Shown here: positions 52,592 to 64,000 of the stretch, one piece after another
How positions within the stretch are numbered: position 1 is the stretch's first letter
Layout of the letters: each line of letters starts with the position of its first letter
NCBI GenBank assembly: GCA_017311315.1
Contig: CM029671.1
Span: 25,052,227-25,116,226 of the forward strand
Length of the DNA stretch: 64,000 nt
Direction: 5' to 3'
From: Dendrocalamus latiflorus
Lineage: Eukaryota; Streptophyta; Magnoliopsida; Poales; Poaceae
Notes under the pieces: model-generated
The model's database searches: none
What the model was told of the DNA's origin: nothing
What the model saw: only the letters and a program-made list of their open reading frames with translations
Made by a program: the position numbers and the translations under genes

Positions 52592-55500
52592 ATGACGAAC
52601 CACTCCGCCTTCGCCGCCGAGGACGCGGTCACCGCCGTCGCGCCGACGGCGCAGGCGGGGCGGCATTTGTCGTCCTTCCCGCCGCCGAGGGCGCGCGACT
52701 GCAAGAAGGCCGTGGGGCGCATGGACCTCGCCGCCGTGGGGGTGACCATGGCGGGATCTTTGTTTGACTCCATGATGGCCTCCTCGCCGCGCTACGCCAA
52801 GCTCGCTGTCGGCGCCGAGCACGACGACTGGATGGTATGTTCTTATTTTCCTTTCGTTCCCTCTGTTGTCCGGAGAATCTGGCTTGACCCGGCGCTGTTT
52901 TGAAGGAGAATCACCCGTCGGCGTTGGGTGGGTTCGAGGGCGTGCTTGCGGCAGCGAAGGGCAAGCAGATCGTCATGTTCCTCGACTACGACGGCACCCT
53001 GTCGCCGATCGTCGAGGACCCCGACCGCGCCGTCATGACCGAGGAGGTCAGCACTGAAAGATCTCCTCCCTTTTCTCCCGCGCGCTGCTCATAATCTTTT
53101 GTTTCCTCTGCCGCTCGCGAAGCAGAGCATGCTCTGTTCTGTTCCTTCGCACGGGACCCTGAATTTTTACCGCGGCTAATTCCGTCTCGTTTTTCCCCTT
53201 CCTTTTCTACCGCAGATGAGAGACGCGGTGAGGGGGGTCGCCAAGTATTTCCCGACCGCAATCGTGAGTGGGAGATGCAGAGACACGGTACATTCCAATC
53301 CCAACAACTTAGTACTTTATTGGTTCCTTGCCGCTTTTACTTTCTTCTTCTGTAAAAAGAGTATTTTTTTCTCCTGAGGGCCCGGGGCCATTTCACCTCT
53401 CACCAAGACTCCTGTTTATGATGCCACTGATGGTTTATAGCTATAGTTAATGGTTTTTGGTCATAACGTTAGTATTTGTGTGAACGAATTAAATACTGAT
53501 AGGTTGTTTTAAAAAAAGAGTATGGCTATACAACAGACGTCTGTTTTTGAAGACAAAAACAGTCAGATTGATCTGGAGTGTTAGATCTCCATCCAACGGA
53601 TCCACTCATACAAGCCCCCCTCCAAAAAAATGATCTAGGGTGTTGGATCTCTATTTAACGGCTCAAAATCTGACTATTTTTGTCCTAAAAAACAGGCGCA
53701 TGTTGTATAGACACTTCCAAGCCGTATTATGAAAAGAATGGGATCTGATGACTCATGTGCGTATGCTCCACCCCCACCAGGCCACCACACCGTAAAAAAA
53801 ATCTTCCGGTTTCCTTTCTGTAACATTTCGCATGATTTTACCGCGTCCATATGACATGCATGCCGCCCTGCCTGCCAGTGTGAACTAGACACAGATGATC
53901 GGAGTTCAGGACAATCTTTTTAAAATAGTATATCAATATTTAGTTTGTTCATACAAACGCTTATACATCAAAAAACATAAGCAAACATAAACCGTAGCCC
54001 AAAAAATACCAAATATGTATAGATAGAACAGTGAATGAAAATAGCTAGCGCTTGACGAGCGTTACAGGTAACGGAGGCAGATGCGCCAAGCAGGATCTTA
54101 CAAAAGACATGCACACTTTCCTTGTTTTTGCTTTCTTCCTTTCTTCTTTGATTGCCTCTTTTATTTTCTTTTGTTTTGTACTCTTAGTCAAGTTTCAACT
54201 AGTATTTATGGTCATGGCTCATTGGCTCTGGTGCAATATATACATAGGTGTCCAACCTTGTGAAACTGAAGGAGCTTTACTATGCGGGGAGCCATGGCAT
54301 GGACATCAAGGGCCCCACGGCAGAGTCCAACCACATCGAGGCAAAGGTTAGTCCCCATCTCTCTCCTCTCCGCCTACACTTTTGTCTTCACATCTTCTCT
54401 CTCTACGCTAAACAACTCCTGTTCACATCATCTCCTGCGAAAAAGACACTTCTCTTTGGTACACAAGTTGCTATACATACTAGTTCGTATCATGGTCCGT
54501 TTAATGTAGCGTGTGTGTGGGTGTGATTTGACTACGCAGGCTGATGCGGTCCTGTCCCAACCAGCGACCGAGTTCCTGCCCGTCATCGAGGAGGTAGGCG
54601 CTTGTCTTTCTCGGAAATTAACTTCGGTGTACTTTAATACTAATGTTTGCACGTCGCAAGCAATCGAATCTGATGGCAAGCTGCGGTGCAATTTCCAGGT
54701 GTACCGCGCGTTGACGGCCAAGATGGAGTCCATCCCCGGCGCGAAGGTCGATAACAACAAGTTCTGCCTCTCCGTGAATTTCCGCTGCGTCGAGGAGGAG
54801 GTGACCCAAGTTTCGTTGCGTTTTGACGCGGTGCATGCACCGTCGTCAAGTGGTGTGTACTGATCAACTGTTTCCTTGACTTGCCAGGAATGGGACGCTT
54901 TGGGCAATCAGGTTAGGGCGGTGCTGGAGGGCTACCCGGACCTGAGGCTCTCCGTAGGCAGGAAGGTGGGTGGGATGGGAGGCCTGCTGCAACGTCTGTA
55001 GTTTTGTTGTGCTTACGCCTGTAGAGTTAACGAGAGGTGCCATACAAGCTGGGCTACCTGTCTGTTTCGAACCTTCCGTCCTCCCGCGTAAACCTACCTA
55101 GGTTTTACATACGCAATTAGTTACGCCTTTGGATGAGCGATCAGCCTTAGGCCGCTATGATCGTTTTGGCTTCAGTTTTTAGCTTTTGGCTTATTATTTA
55201 TTATTTATAAATTTCGTCTTTTTATGAACTTTTGGCTTTTTGTTGAGTTTTTTTGCTGGTTCTTTTTTTCCATATTTGTTTGTATTATACGTAATGGGCT
55301 AACATATTTTTTTATATTTTTTTAAATTTAATTATGTTAAATAAGTCTCTGTCAGCTACAATGTTTTTTTCAACCAGATACAGTGCTTTTTAGCTTCTAG
55401 AACACGTTAGCTCCTTAGTTTTATCTTTTTTATTTGCGTCGTTTTGAACTTTTTTTGCCTTTACCCCCGTTTATTTTTTATATTATCTATGATGATATAA

Positions 55501-56755
55501 CCGTTTTTATTTTTTAAAATTTAATTACATAGAAAAAATTAATAGTCGCTATGATGCATTTTTAACTGCTACAGTACATTTTAAATCATAAACCCTCGAC
55601 TGGAAGTTATTTGAATCACTACCTTAAACTAGTGCTAGTTTGGCTAACAATTCGTTGGCAACCTCGGTCTATTTCTTAGTACCGCGCGCGGAAACATAAG
55701 TGCATGTATGTATGAGGCGGAGCGTCATGAGGGCCAAAGGCACGGTCCCCTCCACATCTCTCTCTAAGCTCCGTCATTGCATTTATGGTGACATGTGTGT
55801 AACCTTGTTAAATTAACAGGTCTTGGAGATTCGCCCATCCATCAAGTGGGACAAGGGCAACGCACTCGAGTTCTTGCTGGAGTCCCTTGGTGAGCACATA
55901 TACATGCTGTCTTAAACATGTCTAGCTCATGCTAAATTACTCACTTTTGAGGTTAATTAAGGTGCTAACACTTTGTACAAATGTCTCTCGAAGGCTACGC
56001 AGGGCGCAACGATGTCTTCCCAATATACATAGGAGATGACCGCACTGATGAGGATGCGTTTAAGGTACAACACACTTCATACATGAGAACTGTTCCTTTA
56101 AACTGTGGTTTATGATTTCTGATTATGACTTATCAGTTTAATAAATAATGATTGCTGAAAGAAGCTGAACCTAAAAACCAGCTAAAAAGTCAAAAAGAGA
56201 GCCATAATCTACGTTTTTGCACAGCTGCCACTGGAAAAGCACATAATGTACAATAACGCTTTTACCCTTGTCAAAATAAAATTAGGTTCTGCGCAAAATG
56301 GGACAAGGCATCGGGATCCTTGTCACCAAGTTCCCAAAGGAGACCAGTGCATCCTACACGCTGCGGGAACCTGCTGAGGTATGCACATACACTTACCAAA
56401 TACCAGTAACATTACAGTTGCTGCATACAATGTAGTAGCATCTTATTTTTGTGCAGTACTTTACACTTTAGAAGTGAGCACAGATCGCTAGCAAGAATCC
56501 TAAAGCAACCTGGTGGTTACTGGAGTAGTAGTAGCTAGGAGTTAGGTGCAAGACATATATGCGCTCGAACTGCTTCTTCATAAAGCTGTCACCTACGAAA
56601 AAGCAGTCAAAGCTTGCACTTTAAGTTCTCTTAGTGATGGCTTTTGACATGTAAGCCGTCGTTAACTTGGGTTGGTCATTTTGTTGCGGCATGTACAGGT
56701 CAAGGAGTTCCTGCGCAAGCTGGTGAAGTCTAAGAGCAACGGGACAAAGGGTTAA
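52592..56755 (+). CDS. TPP: Trehalose-6-phosphate phosphatase, RAMOSA3/SRA-like (11 exons)
   Basis: It removes phosphate from trehalose-6-phosphate, the plant sugar signal. Exons: 52592-52834, 52906-53046, 53216-53287, 54248-54346, 54540-54593, 54699-54800, 54888-54965, 55820-55889, 55994-56064, 56286-56378, 56699-56755. All have GT-AG borders and join in frame to 359 aa, the usual length of plant TPPs. HAD-phosphatase motifs: DYDGTLSPIV (motif I, about residue 105), SGRCRD (motif II), the lysine-containing SIKWDKG (motif III) and GDDRTDEDAFK (motif IV). YYAGSHGMDIKGP is the typical substrate-site stretch. The ATG was chosen because MTNHSAFAAED resembles the start of RAMOSA3-type proteins and follows the TATA box; the frame is open upstream but unconserved. 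Introns 3 and 7 are long and contain MITEs. It looks fully functional. Confidence 0.95.
53526..53710. repeat. MITE in TPP intron 3
   Basis: About 185 bp with roughly 40-bp terminal inverted repeats: CTATACAACAGACGTCTGTT at the left, and CTATACAACATGCGCCTGTT at the right read on the other strand. It has no coding capacity. Confidence 0.75.
55150..55402. repeat. MITE family A copy in TPP intron 7
   Basis: It carries TTATAAATTTCGTCTTTTTA, TGCTGGTTCTTTTTTTCCAT and ATTTAATTATGTTAAATAAG, the inverse of the core at 38050. The next 200 bp (to about 55610) contain a second, more diverged relative. Confidence 0.6.
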
Positions 56756-57340
56756 TGAGCAGCAGCTAGCTCTTACTCGACATGGCAAACGAGCTAGCTA
56801 GCTAGAAGACGCGCCTTTTATTTTTGCACTTGGTTTTTCTTTTGCTGTTCGTTTTGCTTTAGTAGAGCTATGCATGGTTGATCGATATGATCCAGAGTGA
56901 CCCAGGCCTTGGCTTTGAAGGTCTCTATTATATCCTTCTCGCAAGGTCTTGTAATTAACCTTTGCTGTGAGAGAAATGCACAAGGAACCTCCTTTTTCAC
57001 CTGCGCTACATTACTTGCTTGCTTTTGCTTCGTTCTTTCGTGATCCATCTGAATATATCTGCAGTTAATCCCTCTCTGAGTAGACAGTAGTGGTATACTT
57101 AGATGCAATTACTTTGGTTGGTGGAGACGGTATGCAGAAGAACCGAAATAACACTACTGCACAGTGACGCATATGGCTTGCACAGTTGCACCAGTGCAGT
57201 TCGTAAATGCATCATGGAAGTGCCAGAACTAGACCAGGCTGCTTGCCCCGGTACGGCCAAGCCTGCACCTTCAGATGCATACTGCAGGATCGACTGATCG
57301 AGATCCTCCGATTTTATGAAGCAACGTAACGTGAGAGGTG
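56756..57340. other. TPP 3' UTR and spacer
   Basis: The sequence after the TAA has a GCTAGCTAGCTAG run and T-rich stretches that could hold the poly(A) signal. No further gene is seen. Confidence 0.5.
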
Positions 57341-57586
57341 GTGCTCGTTTGGGTTGTGGTTTATGGCTTATTTTACTGTAACTGATTGAAATTACACTAT
57401 AACTAATGATGGTTTATTTAGTATAATTAAATTTAAAAATAGAAAAAACGAGTTAGCCTAGCACGTGTAATGCAAACGAATACGGAAAAAAGAACAAATA
57501 AAAAAAGCTCAAAAAATCAGAAAAAGACGAATTTATGAATAGTGAAAAATAAGCCGAAAGCCAGAAGCCAAAGCCGAAACGAGCAC
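57341..57586. repeat. MITE family A copy, plus orientation
   Basis: 246 bp with 10-bp perfect inverted ends, GTGCTCGTTT and AAACGAGCAC. The core contains TTTAGTATAATTAAATTTAA and GACGAATTTATGAATAGTG. Confidence 0.75.
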
Positions 57587-57663
57587 ATGCACAAGGAACC
57601 TATATAAATTTATAAATAATTTATTTAGATTCGAGTAAACTTTAGAACACTTGCATTATGGCC

Positions 57664-57941
57664 CTACACGTTTCAGTTTGAGCTTCTGGGTTCTGGTTTA
57701 TTTTTCACTATTCACAAATTTTATCTTTTATGATTTTTTGGCTTTTTTGAGGTTTTTTGCCGGTTCTTTTTTCCGCATTTATTTGCATCGTCTGTAGTAG
57801 TCTAACATGTTTTTTTTCTATTTTTAACCTTTTTTAAATTTAGTTGGATTAAATAAGCTACTATCAGTTACAGTGTAATTTCAGCCAGCTACAGTAAAAT
57901 TTCAGTCATAAGTCACTTTTTTCAGCCCAACCGAGCGGCAC
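57664..57941. repeat. MITE family A copy, inverted
   Basis: About 278 bp in the opposite orientation to the copy at 57341 and only about 78 bp away. It contains CACAAATTTTATCTTTTATG, GCCGGTTCTTTTTTCCGCAT and TTTAGTTGGATTAAATAAGC. Confidence 0.7.
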
Positions 57942-58021
57942 CTATGAATATACAGAGTATAAACATAGAAATTTTTATATAGATTTGAATCTTCTTCTAA
58001 GAGAATAATAACCCCTCATCG

Positions 58022-58192
58022 ATGCTCCTAGCAGGGGCCAACATCAAGCGAGCGCTGGCCGACATAGTCGCCCACACGGTGGCCGGGGACGTGCTCTTCT
58101 TCCACTACAACGGCCACAACAGGCTCACCCCGCTCGGGAAACCGCACCACAGCCACACCATGCGCAATGAAGCCACCTTCCTGTCCCCTGTT
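58022..58192 (+). pseudogene. Type II metacaspase fragment
   Basis: The translated segment reads ANIKRALADIVAH, AGDVLFFHYNGHNRLTPLG and MRNEATFLSP. This matches the metacaspase p20 core around the catalytic His: family pattern (N)I(R/K)RALADLV...GDVLFFHYSGHG..., followed by DEAIVP. The GHG triplet has become GHN, the following acidic residue is lost and neither the catalytic Cys region nor the p10 part is present nearby. A captured or decayed exon is therefore more likely than a gene. It is flanked by MITEs on both sides. Confidence 0.7.
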
Positions 58193-59164
58193 GGAGCCCA
58201 CATCTACACTATCTCCCCTCCATTGTCGGTTCCTCCTTCCTGTTCCTGCCGCCCTTCCCTTCCCACAGCTCAATCTGAATTGGGCGTGGGATGGGGAATG
58301 AATTGTAAGGGTTAAGAGGATAGGCCTCGGGCTTAATGGGCTAAAAATTTTAAAAATTGGCGAAATTTGGAAAATTTTGGCTGAAATTGTTTTGCTTGCT
58401 ACGCGCCATATTTGCATCTTGAAACTCGATCATGTCCATGTGCAATGTAATTAAGGATACAAGCAATGACTAGAAGAGCCTATTGCCCGGTCTAGTCAGA
58501 CTGAACAATATTTCACGTCCAACTCTTGCTACCACGGTAGCACCTAGTGCTGTCAGCACCAATCGTGTTCAGGCAGAAGCTTACGCTTAACAGATTTACC
58601 CTACATCACAATCAGATCTCTAGGTTTACCAAAATCTTTCTCAACCAATCGTCTTGTGAAAGAGGGCTTTAAGTTTGGTATGGAATCTTTCGAACAAAAA
58701 GAGGTGGCTGATCCCTCCTCATCAGAATAGGCTGTGTGGCGCTTCAGTATGTATGGCACTGTGTGTTTGGCTTGGTGATGTCACGTTACCCCTCCTTTGG
58801 ACAAGGTTCTCAATTATGACTTGTCCCACACGCATGTTTGTTCCAACAAGATTAATGATCTGACTGGCAGAAGTTTATGCTGGCTAACTATGCTGACATC
58901 CTAAGCAGCATTACAAGTACGAATCAATCATGTCCATGCTTTAGGAATTCCCACTTCTCACTATCAGCACGACAGCACCCCTATCTTGAACTCGAGAACC
59001 TGTGAAATTAGCCCCCCACTATCCTACTGCACATTCTGCATTGCACTGCACAAAGTGGCATAGGCAACAAGAATGATCTCGAAAAGCTTATGCCATTCTT
59101 CTGGTTCCAACTTCCAAGCTTGATAGCAGAAGTTGCACAAGACATCATGTTCTTTAAGTAAAAA
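58193..59164. other. Spacer, no gene seen
   Basis: Short frames without domains. A T/C-rich stretch follows the metacaspase fragment to about 58280. Nothing else can be supported. Confidence 0.45.
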
Positions 59165-59386
59165 ACAAGCGACTTTTGGCTTTTGCTACAGTACCTAACT
59201 TTCAAGCGGGGTATTTTCTCAAGACGGGGTCTACAAGTTAAACGATCTACACGTTAAAAGCCCAACATCTGTACCAGCCAAAATCGCAAGTGAGTATCTG
59301 TCTCTCCGTAATCTATACTGTAAATAACAAAAATTTAAAAAATTCAGCAAAAATCATAAACCGCAATCGAAAAGAACAGACCCCTC
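59165..59386. repeat. MITE family B copy (inverted, diverged)
   Basis: It ends AATCGAAAAGAACAGACCCC, the inverted family terminus, and begins GCGACTTTTGGCTTTTGC. Confidence 0.45.
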
Positions 59387-60000
59387 TAGTTAGATTCTTC
59401 GGCTGCAGCCTTGAGCCTTGTTGAGACACTGGCGTTCCGGAGGCCGAATCTTGGAAGTGGCGAGCACTGAAGCACCGTAAGTACCGAGGAATCAGCGATG
59501 GTTCGGTCGCTTTGTGCCTTTGTGAGAGGAGTGCTTTTGCCGCCTTTATGTCAAGGAAAAGTCCAGAGGACGCTGTACCGTCGGACGTGTTTCCGACGGA
59601 ACAGCAAACAACCATCTAATCTTACGAGTTTTCCGCCTACCTCCCTACAACCCTAAAGAAGAGTGCCCACACACGTACACGCAGATGCTTTTCTCCAAAT
59701 CGAGAGTACAGCTACCCCAAATCAACCACATCACTGCAATCCTCTCCTCGTTTGACGCTGCTGCCATCCTCCATCCTTTCTAATCGTGATTTGTTGCCAG
59801 CCATCCACGTATGCTCTTCTTCTCCAGTCATAGGGGCAGCAGCTAGCTCGAGCGAGGGCATTGGCTCACGGGGGGCGAGGCGTGACTGCGTGCACGGCAC
59901 GAGAGGATGGCCGTTACTTACTGAGGGAGGTGCGCTGGCCCAAGCTGACTCGACTGTGAAGCAAACAGGGCACGCATAGGCGTGCAGCGGTGGTGCGCAA
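59387..60000. other. Spacer, no gene seen
   Basis: Overlapping short frames on both strands (59313-59615 minus, 59752-59979 plus) have no domain. Confidence 0.4.
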
Positions 60001-63000
60001 CCAGAGGGAACACAGTGGTGCGGGAGCGATTGAAAAGCCTCAAAATTTCAACTCCAAATTTATTTGTGATTTTTGTTGAATTTTTGAGTGAATTTTGGGA
60101 GCTTTCCCTTTTTGAAAAGTTCCCCGGTTTCCCGCTTTCCCTTTCGGGCGCTGCCGCCTCCCTCTTCCTTTGGCGCCCCGCTCCTTTCCGCCTTCTCCTT
60201 CTCCCGGCGCCCGCGCCTTTTTCTTTCTCCGATGGCGCCCCGTCCCCTCCCGCTTTCCCCTCGTGCGTGCGTGCGCGCTGGCGCCCGCGGCCGCACCGCC
60301 TCTACGCCCTCGCCGCCCACTGTTTCTCCCCGCGCCCGCGCCGTCCCGACCGCCTTGGTCTGAAACCAGCAGCGCCTCCGCGCCACGCGTCGCCGCTCTC
60401 CTGCGCCCGACCCCACCTGGCAGCGGCAGCTCCTCCCTCTCCCGCGTGCGGACGAGCCTCGCCCATGCCCGAGCTCACCTGCTCCCCTCTCCCGTCACCT
60501 CACCATTACACCCCTGCAGCGCCCCGTCACCGCCCTCTCCACTCCGAGGCGACACCCCGCCTGCCCCTATTGACCCCGGCGTGCGCCCGTTGCCTTCTCC
60601 TCCACGCCCCGCTCCCCTCCGCCCGGATATAAAACCCCACCCCCGGCTCCCTCCTTCTCCTTTGCTTCCCGAGCTCTCCCACCGCCCTCAACCTCCTCCC
60701 ACCACTCTAGAGAACCTCCCCGTGCAGCCGATTGGAGTCCCGTCGCCCGTAGCTCCGCCATTGCCGCCCTGTGAGCCGGCGACCTCCGGGAGCAAATCTC
60801 CCCCTTCCCTCCCTCATTCTTCAATTACTCCTCATCTGAGCTTCTCCTCCGTGTACTAATCCCATTGGTGGGTCCCCTTGGCCAGGTGAAGCCCCGTGGA
60901 GTAATGTCGTCGAAGCTCACCGCCGGCTGAACTCCCTCTTCCGTGGCCAGCCCTCCTGGAAGCGTCTCGCCCCGAACCGCCACCGCCAATGTGAGCACAA
61001 GTGTCCTTAAACCGTGAATCTGCCCTCCAATGGAATTGATCGCCGTCGGCAAGCTCATGCGCCACCATGGAGCCCAAAAACCCCCTTCTGCCTCCAGCCT
61101 CTCCCACTGTTTCCCCGGCCTCCCTACCCTCAAAAATGAGTTCCCCGTGTCGAGTAGCACTCAGTGGAGCTCTCCCCGGACATCGGGGGCCATCGCCGTC
61201 GCCGGAGCACAGCAGCTCCGCCACCTCTGCCCCTCTGTGGCGCGCGTGTAGCGGGAGGAAGACGACGACGACGTGGCCTCCCCTCCACCCTCCATCTCTC
61301 CCGTTGCCATTTAACCTCGTCCGTCGGATCGCACCGTACCATTTCGCCCGCCTACCCCTCCCCGCAGCCGTCCGATTCCCCCCACTCCAATCCAGGCCGC
61401 TCCCTCACTCGCCATCTCGCCCGTCCACCCTCGCCGCGTGTCACCCATCTGTTGAGGCGGGGCGCGCGCGCACGGGCCTCCGGCCGAGCGCGTGCGTGGG
61501 CCGTTTCCCCGGCCTGCTCCCCGCGAGCGCGCACGTGTGCACTCGGGCCGTCTGGGCTGCTCGGCCGTGCGGGCGATTTCCCGACCGGGCCACACTGTAG
61601 CTCGGGCCGGCCCGTCACTGTTCATGCCGATTTTTCAGTGATTTTCCAATTTCTAAATACCAGAAAAATCCAAATAAATTCTAGAAAATCACAGAAAATC
61701 CCCAAATTTCACCACTTTGCTCCAAATAATGCCCTGAACCCATTTTTGGCCTCCATTCCTCCAGATTCATCCCAGATAAATTTCTAAATTTCCCCATTTG
61801 GAGATTTTTGCATTTTACTCCTGTTTAATTAGTTTATTTTTCCTCGCTTGATTAGTCTCAAGCTGGACTTAATTATTTTATGTGTTTGCGCTAGTATCGG
61901 AGATCCCGGAGGTTCAAGTGCAGGCTCAGGATCCAGGTGTTTCTTCGTTCGAGCTAGCTGAGATCATCCGGATTGACGGCAAATCCCAAATCCTTTGATC
62001 ATATTGTATCCCATGATGTTTAATTATGTTATTATGTTATTTGCATTAACCTAGTTCTGAAATGTTAGTTCAAAGTAAAATAAAATGTTTAGAATGACAT
62101 GTTATGTAGATAAACCTACCACCGACAAATGCCATGTTAAACTCGTAGCCATACCTTTGTAACCCTAGAATTAATTATCTGTTAATCTAGATAACTGTAG
62201 GTTATTATTATCATGCAAAATCTTTACACTAATAAGGTTGTGGCTGCGGGCCAATAGAATTGTAGAAAACCCGACTCTAAGGTAGGGTGGTATGGGACAC
62301 CATATCTTAGAGCGGAGAGTGCCGGCGTCCACTAGGTAGGGTAAAGGTTGGGGAAGAGCCGCGAGACGGTCTCCGCCCATATTTTACCCTAAGATTGAAG
62401 TTAGGGTAAGGGTGTTGTGGGAAACCGCAAGACGGTCTACACCCACCGCTTACCCTAGGTTGGGTTGCGGGCCTGGCGAGGTTGCGGACCATGTGAAAAT
62501 ATAAGGACTAAACCCTTACGCTGAGCAAATGTCATAGCGATCGCTCAACCACAGGAGTTGACTTGTCAACACTGGTCTAGTAGCTGCTCAACTCGATTGA
62601 AACTCTACAGGTGTGGAGGAGGAGGAGGTTGGGAGGTGAGGTTAGGTAGGCCGTGCTGCGAATGCCTAACAACGGTAGAGTTCACTCGAAGCGGACGTTT
62701 GTTTTCTTGTGCCAGACCCTAGTGAATTCTACCGGGTAGAGTCTATATAAAGAATTGAGTAGTGAAACGACCTGGCTTCCTTAACTCTGTCGCGGGAGTT
62801 AAGGGATCGTGTGGGTAAAGCTGAGCAAACTCTGCAGAGTCAAATAAATGGTATTCGAGTACGCCGTGCTCCCGGTTAATGGAACTGTGTCACTTGGGTG
62901 ATTCCATCAGCGAAGCTTAAATAGTTTTGTACATGCTTTAACTTGTTCAGTTGGTTAATTAACCTTTCATGAAAACCCCTGAGATTTTAAGGAGTAGTTT

Positions 63001-63469
63001 TGGGTCCGTTTTATCAAAATATTTGCAAATAAAACTGCATCCACTCAAAGTTAATAAACCAAATATACTCCCTTCCTTTGTTAATCCGTGCATGTAGTAA
63101 GTTAGAGTCCCTTTGGGGCTTGCTGAGCCGGTTGTTTGGCTCACGGCTTGCTTAATCCCCTCTTTAGAGGATCAAGACGAAGGTGGATTTTCCCCGTCAA
63201 GGACGCCCCTGAGGATCGCTTCTTCGACGAGGACCCGTGGCTTTAGGTCTTGGTCGCGCTCAAGCGGATCTTGGAGTTTTTGTAATGTAAATATACTTTG
63301 GGCTTGCACGCACCCGCTGTTGAAAACTGGATGTTATTCCATATATGAAATATATGCTGGACTTTTGTTGTAAGCATGCAATGGTATACTCTTGCGCGAC
63401 ACTCCATAACTGTTCATGCGTATTGCGGAATGCCGTGTCTGTACGCGCCCTGGAAACGAGGGCGTTACA
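60000..63469 (+). repeat. Long LTR-like repeat, copy 3 (left border approximate)
   Basis: It is inverted relative to copies 1 and 2 and ends GGGCGTTACA at 63469. A TATA box (TATAAAA, 60628-60634) lies after a GC-rich stretch and is followed by pyrimidine-rich sequence. The right part holds CTCTGCAGAG, ATTTGCAAATAAAACTGCA and other blocks shared inverted with 4.4-4.8 kb and 46.6-46.9 kb. The layout (promoter, long transcribed region, TTACA end) fits a roughly 3.4-kb LTR in plus orientation. No primer-binding site follows the end, so it is solo or truncated. Frames at 60060-61787 are open on both strands and are not genes. Confidence 0.5.
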
Positions 63470-63639
63470 GTGATGACGTGGGCCACTTACATGTCTACAA
63501 CAACGATAGGTCGCCATGTGCCTCCGATGCCTTTGACTGTCTCTACCGTCCTCCTTTCCATGTCTCGCACCCACGAGGTGCTGGCCAAGACAGGCACAAG
63601 CACCGCCGCTAACGTAGTCATGATGAGCTCATCGAAGCT

Positions 63640-63960
63640 TGTTGGTACTTCAAAGTTTTGGTTGAAACTTATTAAAACTTGCTGAAACTTCGTAAAACGT
63701 TTAGGTTGAAGCTTTTTGAAACTTCTAAGTTGAGATTTGCTGAAAGTTCTTAAAACTTCTGAGTTGAAACTTGATAAAAACATAGTGAAACTTGCTGAAA
63801 CTTGAAACGTTTTTTGAAGAAACTTGTCAAAACTTAAGTTTGAAAATATGAAATTTGTTGAAACTTCATCTTAAAACTTTTTTGAAATCTTTTACAAACT
63901 TTTAGAAACACATAAAACTTACTAGAATCTTAAACTTTTTAAATATATTAATGAAACTTC
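63640..63960. repeat. Degenerate GAAACTT-rich tract
   Basis: TTGAAACTT, TTAAAACTT and TTGCTGAAACTT recur roughly every 8-25 bp for about 320 bp, with no fixed period. It looks like an old, eroded short-unit satellite. Confidence 0.7.
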
Positions 63961-64000
63961 CTAACCTAAAACCTGTTCTTATACTATTACAATGGCAGCA

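Noticed and set aside
60060..61787. Frames of 100-229 codons on both strands
   Set aside because: They sit in the GC-rich part of the long LTR-like repeat, are Pro/Ser/Arg-rich in every frame and share no family motif.
1..64000. tRNA, rRNA or organelle-derived segments
   Set aside because: I looked for tRNA-like B-box and cloverleaf patterns and rRNA blocks and found none convincing; tRNA-complementary sequence occurs only at the LTR primer sites.

Overview
This window looks like nuclear DNA of a grass (Poaceae). The reasons are transposable elements of every major plant class nested in AT-rich spacer, very GC-rich gene and leader segments, plant-type introns, and one host gene whose protein resembles the grass RAMOSA3/SRA type of trehalose-6-phosphate phosphatase. 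The species cannot be fixed from the sequence alone. Nothing bacterial, phage-like or CRISPR-like is present.

Layout, 1-21 kb: a non-autonomous hAT element with a perfect 8-bp target duplication (19-979); MITEs; a copy of a long LTR-like repeat (about 4.09-7.03 kb); a complete Mutator-like element (MULE, 7702-13897) with 254-bp inverted termini, a 9-bp target duplication, a 930-codon transposase and two small spliced GRF-type zinc-finger genes; a retroposed insertion with a 17-bp target duplication (15.2-15.9 kb); and a decayed hAT transposase end (20.1-21.05 kb).

21.3-46 kb: a 14-kb composite Ty1/copia element (21347-35400) with identical 174-bp LTRs and a perfect CCCGG target duplication. 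Inside it are a duplicated leader, a dead first gag-pol, a buried LTR-like fragment and a second gag and pol that are both open. A second, simple and apparently intact copia element (39277-45992) has identical 485-bp LTRs, a CTGAG target duplication and one 1393-codon gag-pol frame.

46-64 kb: a second long LTR-like repeat (46256-49509), then the only convincing host gene, an 11-exon trehalose-6-phosphate phosphatase (52592-56755, predicted 359 aa). Its promoter carries G-box repeats and its introns carry MITEs. After it come an inverted MITE pair, a type II metacaspase gene fragment (about 58.0 kb), a third long LTR-like repeat in opposite orientation (about 60.0-63.47 kb) and a degenerate GAAACTT-rich tract at the end.

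The most interesting items are: (i) the composite copia element, which seems to have moved as a unit while carrying a dead second gag-pol; (ii) paired hairpins present six times in its leader; (iii) a hairpin series with compensatory changes in the leader of the intact copia; and (iv) the MULE with two divergently placed GRF zinc-finger genes around a 30-bp minisatellite, whose transposase has lost its C-terminal zinc knuckle by an apparent one-base loss. Most long frames in the GC-rich leaders and LTRs are open in several frames at once and are not genes.
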